Shown here one piece after another: positions 14,763 to 22,479 of a stretch of 36,518 bases of DNA (within the stretch, counting starts at the first letter, position 1; each line of letters opens with the position of its first letter). The DNA is from an uncultured Oscillibacter sp. (GTDB taxonomy: Bacteria > Bacillota > Clostridia > Oscillospirales > Oscillospiraceae): contig CABSFC010000017.1 of the NCBI GenBank assembly GCA_902476875.1, positions 1 through 36,518 of the forward strand, read 5' to 3'. The notes under the pieces were generated by a model. It was not told where the DNA came from. It was given only the letters and a program-made list of their open reading frames with translations, and made no database searches. Made by a program: the position numbers and the translations under genes.

Positions 14763-15191
14763 TCAGAATTTCTTCTTGTCCTTCGCCGTGTCGCAGTAGG
14801 CGCAGCGGTAGGTGTGCTTCTCCGGGTCGCTCAGCAGGAAGATGGCGTCCAGCTGGGGCTCCGCCACGGTGATACACCGGGGGTTTTTGCAGCGGATGAT
14901 GTTCACCAGCTTTTTGGGCAGCTCCACGTGCTTCTTCGCCACCCGCTCGCCGTTACGGATGATGTTGACGGTGATGTTGGAGTCAATGTAGCCCAGCACG
15001 TCCAGGTCGACCTCCATGGGGGAGTCGATCTTGATGATGTCCTTTTTGCCCATCCGGCCGCTGCGGACGTTCTTGATGATGGCCACGGAGCAGTCCAGCT
15101 CGTCCAGGTGCAGGTACTTGTAGATATCCATGCTCTTGCCGGCCTGGATGTGGTCCAGGACCACGCCGTTTTGGATGCTGTCGATATTCAT
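14763..15191 (-). CDS. pyrI: Aspartate carbamoyltransferase regulatory chain
   Basis: A 142-residue PyrI. The N-terminal allosteric nucleotide-binding domain (residues 1-95) is followed by a zinc domain with two Cys pairs, CKNPRC near 104 and CAYC near 131, that bind structural zinc and contact PyrB. In the E. coli-type holoenzyme it mediates CTP inhibition and ATP activation of aspartate carbamoyltransferase. Start follows AAGGAGG. It lies 18 nt after pyrB, as expected for equimolar expression of the two subunits. Confidence 0.96.
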   Translation of the reverse strand: MNIDSIQNGVVLDHIQAGKSMDIYKYLHLDELDCSVAIIKNVRSGRMGKKDIIKIDSPMEVDLDVLGYIDSNITVNIIRNGERVAKKHVELPKKLVNIIRCKNPRCITVAEPQLDAIFLLSDPEKHTYRCAYCDTAKDKKKF

Positions 15192-15209
15192 AAGTCGTCG
15201 TCCTCCTTT

Positions 15210-16130
15210 TTACACCTGGATGCCCAGCAGCTTCATGATCAGGGCCATGCGGATGAACTTGCCGTTTTTTACCTGCTTCCAGTAGGCCGCCCGGGGGTCT
15301 TTGTCCACCGCCACGGAGATCTCGTTGACCCGGGGCAGGGGGTGCAGGATGGACAGGTCCGCCTTGGCGTTCACCAGCTTCTCCGGCGTCAGGATGTAAC
15401 TGTCCTTCAGGCGCAGGTAGTCCTCCTCGTTGAAGAACCGCTCCCGCTGGACGCGGGTCATGTACAGGATGTCCAGGTCGGGGATGACGGACTCCAGGTC
15501 GGTGGTCTGGGTGTAGGGGATGCCCTTGGACTTCAGGGACTGCTCTTTGACATAGCGGGGCAGCTTCAGCTCGGTGGGGGAGATGAGGACGTAGTTGATG
15601 TTCTCGTACCGGCTCAGGGCGTTGACCAGGGAGTGGACGGTGCGGCCGAATTTCAGATCGCCGCAGAAGCCGATGGTGAAGCCGTCCAGCCGGCCCTTCT
15701 CCCGGTGGATGGTCAGCAGGTCCGTCAGCGTCTGGGTGGGGTGGTTGTGGCCGCCGTCGCCAGCGTTGATGATGGGCACCTCGGTGACCTGGGCGGCGGC
15801 GTAGGGCGCGCCCTCCTTGGGGTGGCGCATGGCGATGATGTCGGCGTAGCAGCTGACGGTGTGGATGGTGTCGCCCACGGTCTCGCCCTTGGCGGTGGAG
15901 CTGGAGCTGGCGGAGGAGAAGCCCAGCACGCTGCCGCCCAGGGACAGCATGGCGGACTCAAAGCTGAGCCGGGTGCGGGTGGAGGGTTCGAAGAACAGCG
16001 TCGCCAGCTGCTTGTGGGCGCAGGCGTTCTGGTACTTGGCGGGGTTTGCGATGATATCCTCCGCCGTGGCGATCAGCTCGTCGATCTCCTCCACGGAGAG
16101 GTCGGTGACATCGATGATATTTCTAGGCAT
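15210..16130 (-). CDS. pyrB: Aspartate carbamoyltransferase catalytic chain
   Basis: A 306-residue catalytic subunit condensing carbamoyl phosphate with aspartate, the committed step of pyrimidine synthesis. The carbamoyl-phosphate loop STRTR is at residues 50-54 (FFEPSTRTRLSFESA) and GHNHPTQTLTDL lies near 128-139; the C-terminal ILHPLPRVNEI is also typical. Start ATG 16130 was chosen over a longer frame because AAAGGAG precedes it and the family begins here. Transcribed after pyrE and before pyrI. The 179-nt gap before it is the longest inside the operon and contains a hairpin. Confidence 0.97.
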   Translation of the reverse strand: MPRNIIDVTDLSVEEIDELIATAEDIIANPAKYQNACAHKQLATLFFEPSTRTRLSFESAMLSLGGSVLGFSSASSSSTAKGETVGDTIHTVSCYADIIAMRHPKEGAPYAAAQVTEVPIINAGDGGHNHPTQTLTDLLTIHREKGRLDGFTIGFCGDLKFGRTVHSLVNALSRYENINYVLISPTELKLPRYVKEQSLKSKGIPYTQTTDLESVIPDLDILYMTRVQRERFFNEEDYLRLKDSYILTPEKLVNAKADLSILHPLPRVNEISVAVDKDPRAAYWKQVKNGKFIRMALIMKLLGIQV

Positions 16131-16309
16131 GGTGATACTCCTTTCTATATGGGCCCCGCCGAAGCCCGGCGGAGCGGGTTCGGTGGGGAGAGGAGAAATG
16201 AATGGAACGGGCGGAGCTTTACCTGTAAAGGGTATGCGGCATCCGCAATGCAGCAAAGCTGCAAACGGCTGCCCGATCGGCGGCAGCCGGAAGCGCAGCG
16301 GAGTGGAAT
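16131..16309 (-). other. Structured pyrE-pyrB intergenic spacer
   Basis: No gene. Just upstream of the pyrB ribosome site is a long imperfect hairpin (16154-16188): outer CCCCGCCGAA pairs with TTCGGTGGGG, inner CCCG with CGGG. Further short inverted repeats lie toward pyrE. No T run, so it is not a standard terminator; it may affect mRNA stability or pyrB translation. Confidence 0.55.
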
Positions 16310-16951
16310 TTATTTCGACGAGATCCAGCTCTCATCGGAGGGATTTGCCCGGAACTTCTTCAGGCGGTCGATGTCCTCGGGGCGGATCTTGCCCTCGTCG
16401 GCGGCCACCTCGCACACGGCGTCGAAGTTGGACAGGCTGTAATTGGTGACATTGGCGGCGGCCAGGCGGTCCAGGCCCTTCTGCAATCCGTAGGTGAAGA
16501 TGGACACGATACCCAGCACCTCGGCGCCGGCCTCCCGCAGGGCCTCCACCACCTCGATGCAGCTGCCGCCGGTGGAGATCAGGTCCTCCACCACGACCAC
16601 CCGCTGGCCCTTTTCCAGCCTGCCCTCGATGCGGTTCTGGCGGCCGTGGTCCTTGTTGCCGGAGCGGACGTAGCCCATGGGCAGGCCCATCAGGTGGCCC
16701 ACGATGGCGGCGTGGGCGATGCCGGCGGTGGAGGTACCCATCAGAACTTCCACAGTAGGATAGTGCTTGCAGATCAAGTCCACCAGGCCCTCCTCCACAT
16801 GGGTGCGGACGGCGGGGGCCGTCAGGGTCAGGCGGTTGTCGCAGTAGATGGGGCTCTTGATGCCGCTGGCCCAGGTGAAGGGCTCGTCGGGCCGCAGAAA
16901 GACGGCGCCGATAGAAAGCAGGTCATGGGCGATGGTGTGTTCAAGACTCAT
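16310..16951 (-). CDS. pyrE: Orotate phosphoribosyltransferase
   Basis: A 213-residue type I phosphoribosyltransferase that makes orotidine 5-phosphate from orotate and PRPP. The PRPP-binding motif is VVVVEDLISTGGS near residues 117-129, and the N-terminal FTWASGIKSPIYCDNR matches the orotate-site loop. Start ATG follows AGGAGG by 7 nt. It is separated from pyrF by two membrane-protein genes. Confidence 0.96.
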   Translation of the reverse strand: MSLEHTIAHDLLSIGAVFLRPDEPFTWASGIKSPIYCDNRLTLTAPAVRTHVEEGLVDLICKHYPTVEVLMGTSTAGIAHAAIVGHLMGLPMGYVRSGNKDHGRQNRIEGRLEKGQRVVVVEDLISTGGSCIEVVEALREAGAEVLGIVSIFTYGLQKGLDRLAAANVTNYSLSNFDAVCEVAADEGKIRPEDIDRLKKFRANPSDESWISSK

Positions 16952-16993
16952 AACAGATCCTCCTAAAATATAATACAGAGTCAGCCAGGCAGG

Positions 16994-17161
16994 TCACTTG
17001 TTCCTGCCGACCCAAAAGGCGCTTGTGGCGATAACGGCGGACAGGTACAGCAGGGCCGCCTCGGTGTAGTCAAGAGGAAGCCGCTTGATCAGGAGCAGAC
17101 CGAGAACAAGCGTCCCGAAAAAGACGGACAGCAGCAGGATGACGGCGAGATCTAGTTTCAT
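16994..17161 (-). CDS. 55-residue small membrane protein inside the pyr operon
   Basis: A short gene, M-K-L-D start, 55 codons plus TGA. It has a perfect GAGGAGG 7-8 nt before ATG 17161. Two predicted transmembrane helices: about residues 5-25 (AVILLLSVFFGTLVLGLLLI) and 34-52 (EAALLYLSAVIATSAFWVG), with a KR turn between them and R-N-K at the end. It lies 36 nt after the TraX-like gene and 42 nt before pyrE on the same strand. No family is recognised; it may work with the TraX-like protein. Confidence 0.75.
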   Translation of the reverse strand: MKLDLAVILLLSVFFGTLVLGLLLIKRLPLDYTEAALLYLSAVIATSAFWVGRNK

Positions 17162-17197
17162 ATGGTGTTCCTCCTCAATGAAATGGCAGATGAAAAG

Positions 17198-17950
17198 CTA
17201 TCTCAGTAACGAAAACAGCAGATACAAGATCAGCATGTGTACCGGATAAAAGGCGTAAGACCCGTATTGCAGGGCGCGGCTTTTCCGCCCCGGCCGGCCG
17301 TTGTACAGCCAGATGGGGAGCAGGGCCAGCACCGCGAAGCCCTGGGTGGGAAACTCCCAGCCCAAAAGAGAAATCAGGAGCCCCTGAAAACCCACGATGT
17401 TCAGCAGGATCATGGCCGCCGCCTGGGCCAGCCACGCGCCGGGGAAGCCCCGCAGGGCGTAGAACGCCACAACGGTCAGCATCCCCCGCCAGCCGTAGTC
17501 CACCATGCCCACGATGCTGAACAGCAGCGTTCCCAGCAGGACGAGGGCGGCCCGCAGAGCAGCCTTTGCCGACCGCTCCCGCCGCGCCCGGTCGATGGCG
17601 GAGACAGCCAGCAGGCCCAGCAGCAGGGTGAACAGCACATTCTGGTGGAAGGGATAGAACACCGTGCTGCCGTAGAGAAGATCAAAGGGAATTTCGGAGA
17701 GGAGGGCAAACGCCAGCAGCCGCATGGCGTAGCGCTTGCGGTCGGAGGTATGGAAAAACCCCTCGGAGATCTGAAAGGCGAAGATGGGGAAGGCCAGACG
17801 GCCCGCGTAGGTCATCCAGAAGCTGCCGGGCACCAGGGTGGCCCACAGGTGGTCCAGCAGCATGAGAAACATGGCCAGACACCGCAGCTGGTTGGCGCTG
17901 ATGCCGCCGAAGGGCTTGCGGCTCAGGGGAGAGGGGGCAGTGCACATCAC
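17198..17950 (-). CDS. TraX-family membrane protein (acyltransferase-like)
   Basis: About 250 residues, eight or nine transmembrane segments. The N-terminal MFLMLLDHLWAT and TYAGRLAFPIFAFQISEGF are hallmarks of the TraX family, named after the F-plasmid pilin N-acetylation protein; chromosomal members are widespread in Firmicutes with unknown substrate. GTG 17950 directly follows the pyrF stop, with ATG at 17947 as alternative, so translation is coupled to pyrF. Its place between pyrF and pyrE is not the usual pyr gene order. Confidence 0.88.
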   Translation of the reverse strand: MMCTAPSPLSRKPFGGISANQLRCLAMFLMLLDHLWATLVPGSFWMTYAGRLAFPIFAFQISEGFFHTSDRKRYAMRLLAFALLSEIPFDLLYGSTVFYPFHQNVLFTLLLGLLAVSAIDRARRERSAKAALRAALVLLGTLLFSIVGMVDYGWRGMLTVVAFYALRGFPGAWLAQAAAMILLNIVGFQGLLISLLGWEFPTQGFAVLALLPIWLYNGRPGRKSRALQYGSYAFYPVHMLILYLLFSLLR

Positions 17951-18655
17951 TCAGCCCAAAAAGTCCTTCACCGCCCGGCGGTAGGCCGCCACAGGGTCCT
18001 CCGCCTGGGTGATGGGGCGGCCCACCACGATGTAGTCGCAGCCGGACCTGCCCGCCTTCTCCGGGGTCATGATGCGCTTCTGGTCGCCCACGGCGCTGTC
18101 GGCAAAGCGGATGCCGGGGGTGACGGTCAGGAAGTTTTCGCCGCACTGCTCCTTCACCAGCGCCGCCTCCAGGGGGGAGCAGACCACGCCGTCCAGGCCG
18201 CTGCCGGCGGCGTTTTTGGCGTAGGACATGACGGTCTCCGCCATGGGGGTATCGATGAGCAGCTCGTTTTTCAGGGCGGCGGCGTCGGTGCTGGTCAGCT
18301 GGGTGACGGCGATCAGGATGGGCCGGGTGCCGTCGGGGCGGGTCAGGCCCTCCAGGGCGCCCTTCATCATCTCGCTGGCGCCGGCGGCGTGGAGGTTCAC
18401 CATGTCCACATCCAGGCGGCCGAGGACCGCCATGGCCCGCTTCACGGTGTTGGGGATGTCGTGGAGCTTCAGGTCCAGAAAGATCTTGTGGCCCCGGGCC
18501 TTGATGTCCCGGACGATTTGGGGACCCTCGGCATAGAACAGCTCCATGCCGATCTTGACAAAGGGCTTCTCGCCGGCGGGAAATTTGTCCAGGAATGTCA
18601 AAGTCTCTTCCCTAGTAGGAAAGTCCAGGGCGATGATTACGTCTTTCGCGCTCAT
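17951..18655 (-). CDS. pyrF: Orotidine 5-phosphate decarboxylase
   Basis: A 234-residue TIM-barrel decarboxylase forming UMP. The catalytic Asp/Lys array is in FLDLKLHDIPNT near residues 60-71, and the phosphate-binding end is VVGRPITQAEDP near 212. Its ATG overlaps the pyrD stop by 4 nt, with GGAGG at the pyrD end serving as ribosome site. Confidence 0.97.
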   Translation of the reverse strand: MSAKDVIIALDFPTREETLTFLDKFPAGEKPFVKIGMELFYAEGPQIVRDIKARGHKIFLDLKLHDIPNTVKRAMAVLGRLDVDMVNLHAAGASEMMKGALEGLTRPDGTRPILIAVTQLTSTDAAALKNELLIDTPMAETVMSYAKNAAGSGLDGVVCSPLEAALVKEQCGENFLTVTPGIRFADSAVGDQKRIMTPEKAGRSGCDYIVVGRPITQAEDPVAAYRRAVKDFLG

Positions 18656-19566
18656 TTGTGTGCGCCTCCTGTCAGTTCAGAAATATTCGTCACGCCCAGC
18701 CGCTCACACACGGCGGGCAGGTTTTCCACAATGGCCTTGCAGGCATAGGGGTCCTTCAGATTAGCGGCGCCAACCTCCACGGCCGAAGCCCCTGCCAGCA
18801 TCATCTCCGCCGCGTCCTCGGCGGAGGAGACGCCGCCGCAGCCGATGATGGGCAGCCTCACCGCCTCGTACACGTCCCACACCATCCGCAGCGCCACCGG
18901 GAACACGGCGGGGCCGGAGACGCCGCCGGTGCGGTTGGCCAGCAGGGGCCGCCTGGTTTTCAGATCAATGCGCATGCCCAGCAGGGTGTTGATGAGACAC
19001 AGGCCGTCGGCCCCCGCGTCGGCGCAGGCCCGGGCGATCTCCGCGATGTCCGTGACGTTGGGGGTCAGCTTCATGAAGACCGGCTTTCTCGTGGCGGCCT
19101 TGACTGCTTTCGTCACCTCGGCGGCGCTTTTGGGGTCGGAGCCGAAATTCCTGCCGCCCGCGTGGACGTTGGGGCAGGAGATGTTGACCTCCAGAATGGC
19201 CACCTGGTCGATGTCGTTCAGCTTGCGGCAGTTCTCCGCGTACTCTTCGACGGAGAAACCGCCCACGTTGGCGATGACCGGGCCGTGGAAGATTTTCGCG
19301 ATATTGGGCGCCTCTTTTTCAATCACCGCGTCGATGCCGGGATTTTGCAAGCCCACGGCGTTCAGCATCCCGCCGGTCATCTCCGCGATGCGGGGCTGGG
19401 GATTGCCCAGCCGGGCCTCCCCGGTGGTACCCTTCCAGGAGAAGCTGCCCAGAATGTCTAAATCGTACAGCTCCGCGTACTCCCGGCCATACCCAAAGGT
19501 GCCGGAGGCGGGGATGATGGGATTTTTCAGCTCCACACCCGCCAGGTTCACAGATAAGCTCACCAT
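18652..19566 (-). CDS. pyrD: Dihydroorotate dehydrogenase, type 1B catalytic subunit
   Basis: A 304-residue FMN enzyme oxidising dihydroorotate to orotate. It shows NPIIPASGTFGYG near residue 15, the active-site loop NISCPNVHAGG with Cys about 132 (the class 1 catalytic base), and the FMN-phosphate region IGCGGVSSAEDAAEM. The adjacent pyrK marks it as the heterotetrameric 1B type that passes electrons to NAD+. It overlaps pyrK by 7 nt and pyrF by 4 nt. Confidence 0.97.
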   Translation of the reverse strand: MVSLSVNLAGVELKNPIIPASGTFGYGREYAELYDLDILGSFSWKGTTGEARLGNPQPRIAEMTGGMLNAVGLQNPGIDAVIEKEAPNIAKIFHGPVIANVGGFSVEEYAENCRKLNDIDQVAILEVNISCPNVHAGGRNFGSDPKSAAEVTKAVKAATRKPVFMKLTPNVTDIAEIARACADAGADGLCLINTLLGMRIDLKTRRPLLANRTGGVSGPAVFPVALRMVWDVYEAVRLPIIGCGGVSSAEDAAEMMLAGASAVEVGAANLKDPYACKAIVENLPAVCERLGVTNISELTGGAHK

Positions 19567-20297
19567 ACGATCTCCTCCTTGTACAGGATGGGCCCATCCT
19601 TACAGACCCGCTTGTAGCCGTCTCTGGTGGGCACGGTGCAGCCCATGCAGGCGCCGAAGCCGCAGCCCATCCGGGCCTCGAAGCTGAACTGTCCGCCCGT
19701 CAGCTGGGGCAGGGCGTGGACGGCCTTCAGCATGGGCAGGGGACCGCAGGCGAGCACGTAGTCGCACGCTGGCACGGCCCTGATGCAGTCGGTGACAAAG
19801 CCCTTCGTTCCAAGGCTCCCGTCCTCGGTGGCGATGAGCAGGCGGCAGCCCAGCCTGGCGAATTCCTCCAGGTAAAAGGCGTCCTTCCCGGCGCGGAAGC
19901 CCAGGGCCACCGTGGGAGCGGTCCCGGCCTCGATCATCCGCCGGGCAAGGCCGTACAGCGGCGCGACGCCGATGCCGCCGCCCGCCAGGACGGGGTGCTC
20001 CCCGGCAAGGCGTATGTCAAAGCCGTTGCCCAGGCCGCTGAGCACGTCCAGCTCGGTGCCGGGGACGGAGCGCGCCAGCTCCTTCGTGCCCGCGCCGACT
20101 ACTTTGACCAACAGCATCAGCGCGCCGTCGGACCAGTTGCAGATGGAAATGGGCCGCCGCAGAAATTTGCCGGGCAATTCAATATTCACAAACTGTCCCG
20201 GCGCGGTGATGGCGGAGGTGTCGCCGGAGAGGACCAGCTCGTAGGTGTCCTCCGTCAGCTGCCGGGTGTGTTCCAGGGTAAAAAGCGATTTTTTCAT
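19560..20297 (-). CDS. pyrK: Dihydroorotate dehydrogenase electron-transfer subunit
   Basis: A 245-residue iron-sulfur flavoprotein. A ferredoxin-reductase-like FAD domain contains RRPISICN near residue 47, and an NAD-binding region contains GGGIGVAPLYGLA near 110-122. The C-terminal cysteine cluster CGFGACMGC plus RVCKDGP near 211-235 binds [2Fe-2S]. It moves electrons from PyrD FMN to NAD+. Its stop lies inside pyrD, and its ATG overlaps the pyrC stop. Confidence 0.96.
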   Translation of the reverse strand: MKKSLFTLEHTRQLTEDTYELVLSGDTSAITAPGQFVNIELPGKFLRRPISICNWSDGALMLLVKVVGAGTKELARSVPGTELDVLSGLGNGFDIRLAGEHPVLAGGGIGVAPLYGLARRMIEAGTAPTVALGFRAGKDAFYLEEFARLGCRLLIATEDGSLGTKGFVTDCIRAVPACDYVLACGPLPMLKAVHALPQLTGGQFSFEARMGCGFGACMGCTVPTRDGYKRVCKDGPILYKEEIVW

Positions 20298-21583
20298 GTG
20301 TCCGCCTCCTGATTCCGCGGATCGGCGTGGACAATCTCCCCGCCGCAGATGGTCATGGCGACGGCGGCGGCGACGCCCCAGCCGTCAAAGGGCGTGGCAC
20401 GGCCCAGGGAGCGGAAAGTGCGGGAGTCGATGTTGTGGGGCCGGTTCGGGTCCAGCACCGCCAGGTCAGCGGGCTGTCCCCCGGCAATGACGCCGCCGGG
20501 AAGACCGAAAATTTTCCGGGGATTGACACACAGGGCGTTCAGAATGGTTTCCAGCGGCACGATGCCGGTCTCCACCAGATGGGTGTACAGAATGGGGAAA
20601 GCGGCCTCCAGACCCACGATGCCGTTGAGGCTGCCCCGCAGGCCCCTGGACTTCTCCTCCGCGCTGTGGGGGGCGTGGTCCGTGGCAATGCAGTCCACGG
20701 TGCCGTCCAGCAGGCCGGCGATCAGGGCGTCCCGGTCGGCGGCGGAGCGAATGGGGGGATTCATTTTAAAGCGGCCCTCGTCCAGCAGATTCTCGTCGGT
20801 GAGCACCAGGTAGTGGGGGCCGGTCTCGCAGGTGACAGGCAGGCCCTCGGCCTTGGCCTGACGGACCAGGGCCACGGACTCCTTGGTGGAGACGTGGCAG
20901 ACATGGTACCGGCACCCGGTCTCCCGGACCAGATGGATATCCCGCTCCACCTGCTTCCACTCGCTGGCGGGGTCGTTGCCGGGCAGACCGTTCCGGCGGG
21001 CGAAGTCCCCGTCGTGGACGGCCCAGCCCTTTGTCAGCAGGCTCTCGTCCTCGCTGTGGGCCACGATGGGCTTGTCCAGCGCGCGGGCCAGCTTCATGGC
21101 GGCGCGCATCATGTCCCGGGACTGGACGCCCCGGCCGTCGTCGGAGAAGCCGCGGACATGGGGGGCCATGGCGGCCAAGTCCGCCAGGGACTCGCCCTTT
21201 TCGCCCCGGGTGATGGCACCGTAGGGGTACACATGGACCCTGGCGTTCTTGCGGATCAGGTCCAGCTGGACCTGCAAATGCTCCAGATCGTCGGGCACCG
21301 GATTCAGATTGGGCATGGCGCACACCGCTGTGTATCCGCCGGCGGCGGCCGCCGCCGTACCGGAGAAGATCGTCTCTTTATAAGAAAAACCAGGCTCCCG
21401 AAGATGAACATGGACATCAACGAAACCCGGAACGATCAAATGGTTATGCAATTCAATGACGGAAAAGCCTTCCTGGGGAAGGGAGGGGGCTACGGAAACA
21501 ATACGGCCTTCGGAAACAGCAATGTCCAGATTTTGAAAACTGCCGTCCAAAAAAACGGCCCCGCCGGTCAGCAGCAAATTCAT
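20294..21583 (-). CDS. pyrC: Dihydroorotase, type I
   Basis: A 429-residue amidohydrolase closing carbamoyl aspartate to dihydroorotate. Metal ligands His58/His60 are in DVHVHLREPG; later metal or active-site motifs are IVAHSED near 175, HVCHVST near 228 and ATDHAPHS near 300. The length and HLREPG motif place it with the Bacillus-type class. First gene of the operon; ATG 21583 follows GGAAGGAG. A 4-nt overlap couples it to pyrK. Confidence 0.96.
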   Translation of the reverse strand: MNLLLTGGAVFLDGSFQNLDIAVSEGRIVSVAPSLPQEGFSVIELHNHLIVPGFVDVHVHLREPGFSYKETIFSGTAAAAAGGYTAVCAMPNLNPVPDDLEHLQVQLDLIRKNARVHVYPYGAITRGEKGESLADLAAMAPHVRGFSDDGRGVQSRDMMRAAMKLARALDKPIVAHSEDESLLTKGWAVHDGDFARRNGLPGNDPASEWKQVERDIHLVRETGCRYHVCHVSTKESVALVRQAKAEGLPVTCETGPHYLVLTDENLLDEGRFKMNPPIRSAADRDALIAGLLDGTVDCIATDHAPHSAEEKSRGLRGSLNGIVGLEAAFPILYTHLVETGIVPLETILNALCVNPRKIFGLPGGVIAGGQPADLAVLDPNRPHNIDSRTFRSLGRATPFDGWGVAAAVAMTICGGEIVHADPRNQEADT

Positions 21584-21621
21584 GCGTCTTCTCCTTCCTT
21601 TGTGTTTTTACCCGACTCATT

Positions 21622-21650
21622 ATATTATCGGAAAACGCCGCCATTGTCAA
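21622..21650 (-). promoter_or_regulatory. Sigma-A promoter of the pyr operon
   Basis: On the minus strand TTGACA (21650-21645), 17 bp, TAATAT (21627-21622). Predicted start near 21615, giving a leader of only about 30 nt before the pyrC ATG. That leaves no room for a PyrR attenuator/antiterminator. Confidence 0.85.
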
Positions 21651-21675
21651 TGAAATTTGTGACTTTGCGGCGCAG

Positions 21676-21701
21676 AAAAAGCGGGCCGGAAAACGGCCCG
21701 C
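21676..21701 (-). terminator. Terminator of the superoxide dismutase gene
   Basis: Stem GCGGGCCG / CGGCCCGC (21681-21688 / 21694-21701), 5-nt loop, with five T on the minus strand. It ends 17 bp after the sod stop and sits just upstream of the pyr promoter. Confidence 0.92.
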
Positions 21702-21718
21702 TTTTGCGCGGTGATGCG

Positions 21719-22366
21719 TCACGGATTGGGACAGCGGGGGCGGCGGGCCAGGAAATCCCCGTAGGTCCGGGACAGCTGGGGCCAGTCCACCAGCAGCCAC
21801 CAGGCGTCAAAGTAGTCGGCCCGGCGGTTCTGGTACTGGAGATAGTAGGCGTGTTCCCACACGTCGCAGCACAGCAGGGGGCACAGGGGCAGGGGCGTGT
21901 CCTGGTTGGGGGTCTTCTGAATGGACAGCTTGCCGTCCCGGTCGGCCGTCAGCCAGGCCCAGCCGGAGCCGAACTGCCCCAGAGCGGCGGCTTTCATGGC
22001 GGCTTTCAGGTTGACCAGGTCGCCGAAGTCCCGGACCACGGCGCCCTCCAACGCGCCCTCCGGCGCGGTGGCGGGGGTGGGGGCCAGGGTCTTGAAGTAC
22101 AGGTCGTGGTTGTAGACGCCGCCGGCGTTGTTGCGGACGCCCTGGCGGATGTCCTCCGGCAGCTCCGGCCAGTGCTGACACAGTCTTTCCAGGGACCAGT
22201 TCTGGTAGTCAGGGCGGCCCTCCAGCAGCTTGTTCAGGTTGTCCACATAGGTGGCGAAGTGCTTGTCATGGTGAAAGTGCATGGTCTTCTCGTCCAGCTC
22301 CGGCGCCAGCGCGTCGTAAGCAAAGGGCAGGGGCGGCAGGGTAAAGGGGTAATGGGCTTCCATCAT
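21719..22366 (-). CDS. sodA: Superoxide dismutase, Mn/Fe family (Mn-type signature)
   Basis: A 215-residue cytoplasmic SodA/SodB-family enzyme that dismutates superoxide. Metal ligands are His32, His87 (AGGVYNHDLYF), Asp168 and His172 (DVWEHAYYL). A Gly in the N-terminal AGG position and the C-terminal Gln in NQDTPL are the pattern of manganese rather than iron enzymes; a cambialistic enzyme remains possible. Two adjacent ATG codons; the first (22366) has AAAGGA 8 nt upstream. Single gene ended by a strong terminator. Confidence 0.94.
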   Translation of the reverse strand: MMEAHYPFTLPPLPFAYDALAPELDEKTMHFHHDKHFATYVDNLNKLLEGRPDYQNWSLERLCQHWPELPEDIRQGVRNNAGGVYNHDLYFKTLAPTPATAPEGALEGAVVRDFGDLVNLKAAMKAAALGQFGSGWAWLTADRDGKLSIQKTPNQDTPLPLCPLLCCDVWEHAYYLQYQNRRADYFDAWWLLVDWPQLSRTYGDFLARRPRCPNP

Positions 22367-22440
22367 ACGTCATCCTTTCCGTATCGTCGTACCGACAGTA
22401 TATGCGGGAAGGGCGAAAATTATGGGCGTCCGGGCGGCAG

Positions 22441-22474
22441 CGGAGCCGGGACGCGCTTTCACGTCCCGGCTCCG
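22441..22474 (-). terminator. Possible terminator after the DUF134-NifX gene
   Basis: Perfect 13-bp stem CGGAGCCGGGACG / CGTCCCGGCTCCG with an 8-nt loop, 5 bp after the stop codon. No T run follows on the minus strand, so termination is likely weak or Rho-assisted. Confidence 0.55.
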
Positions 22475-22479
22475 GTTTG

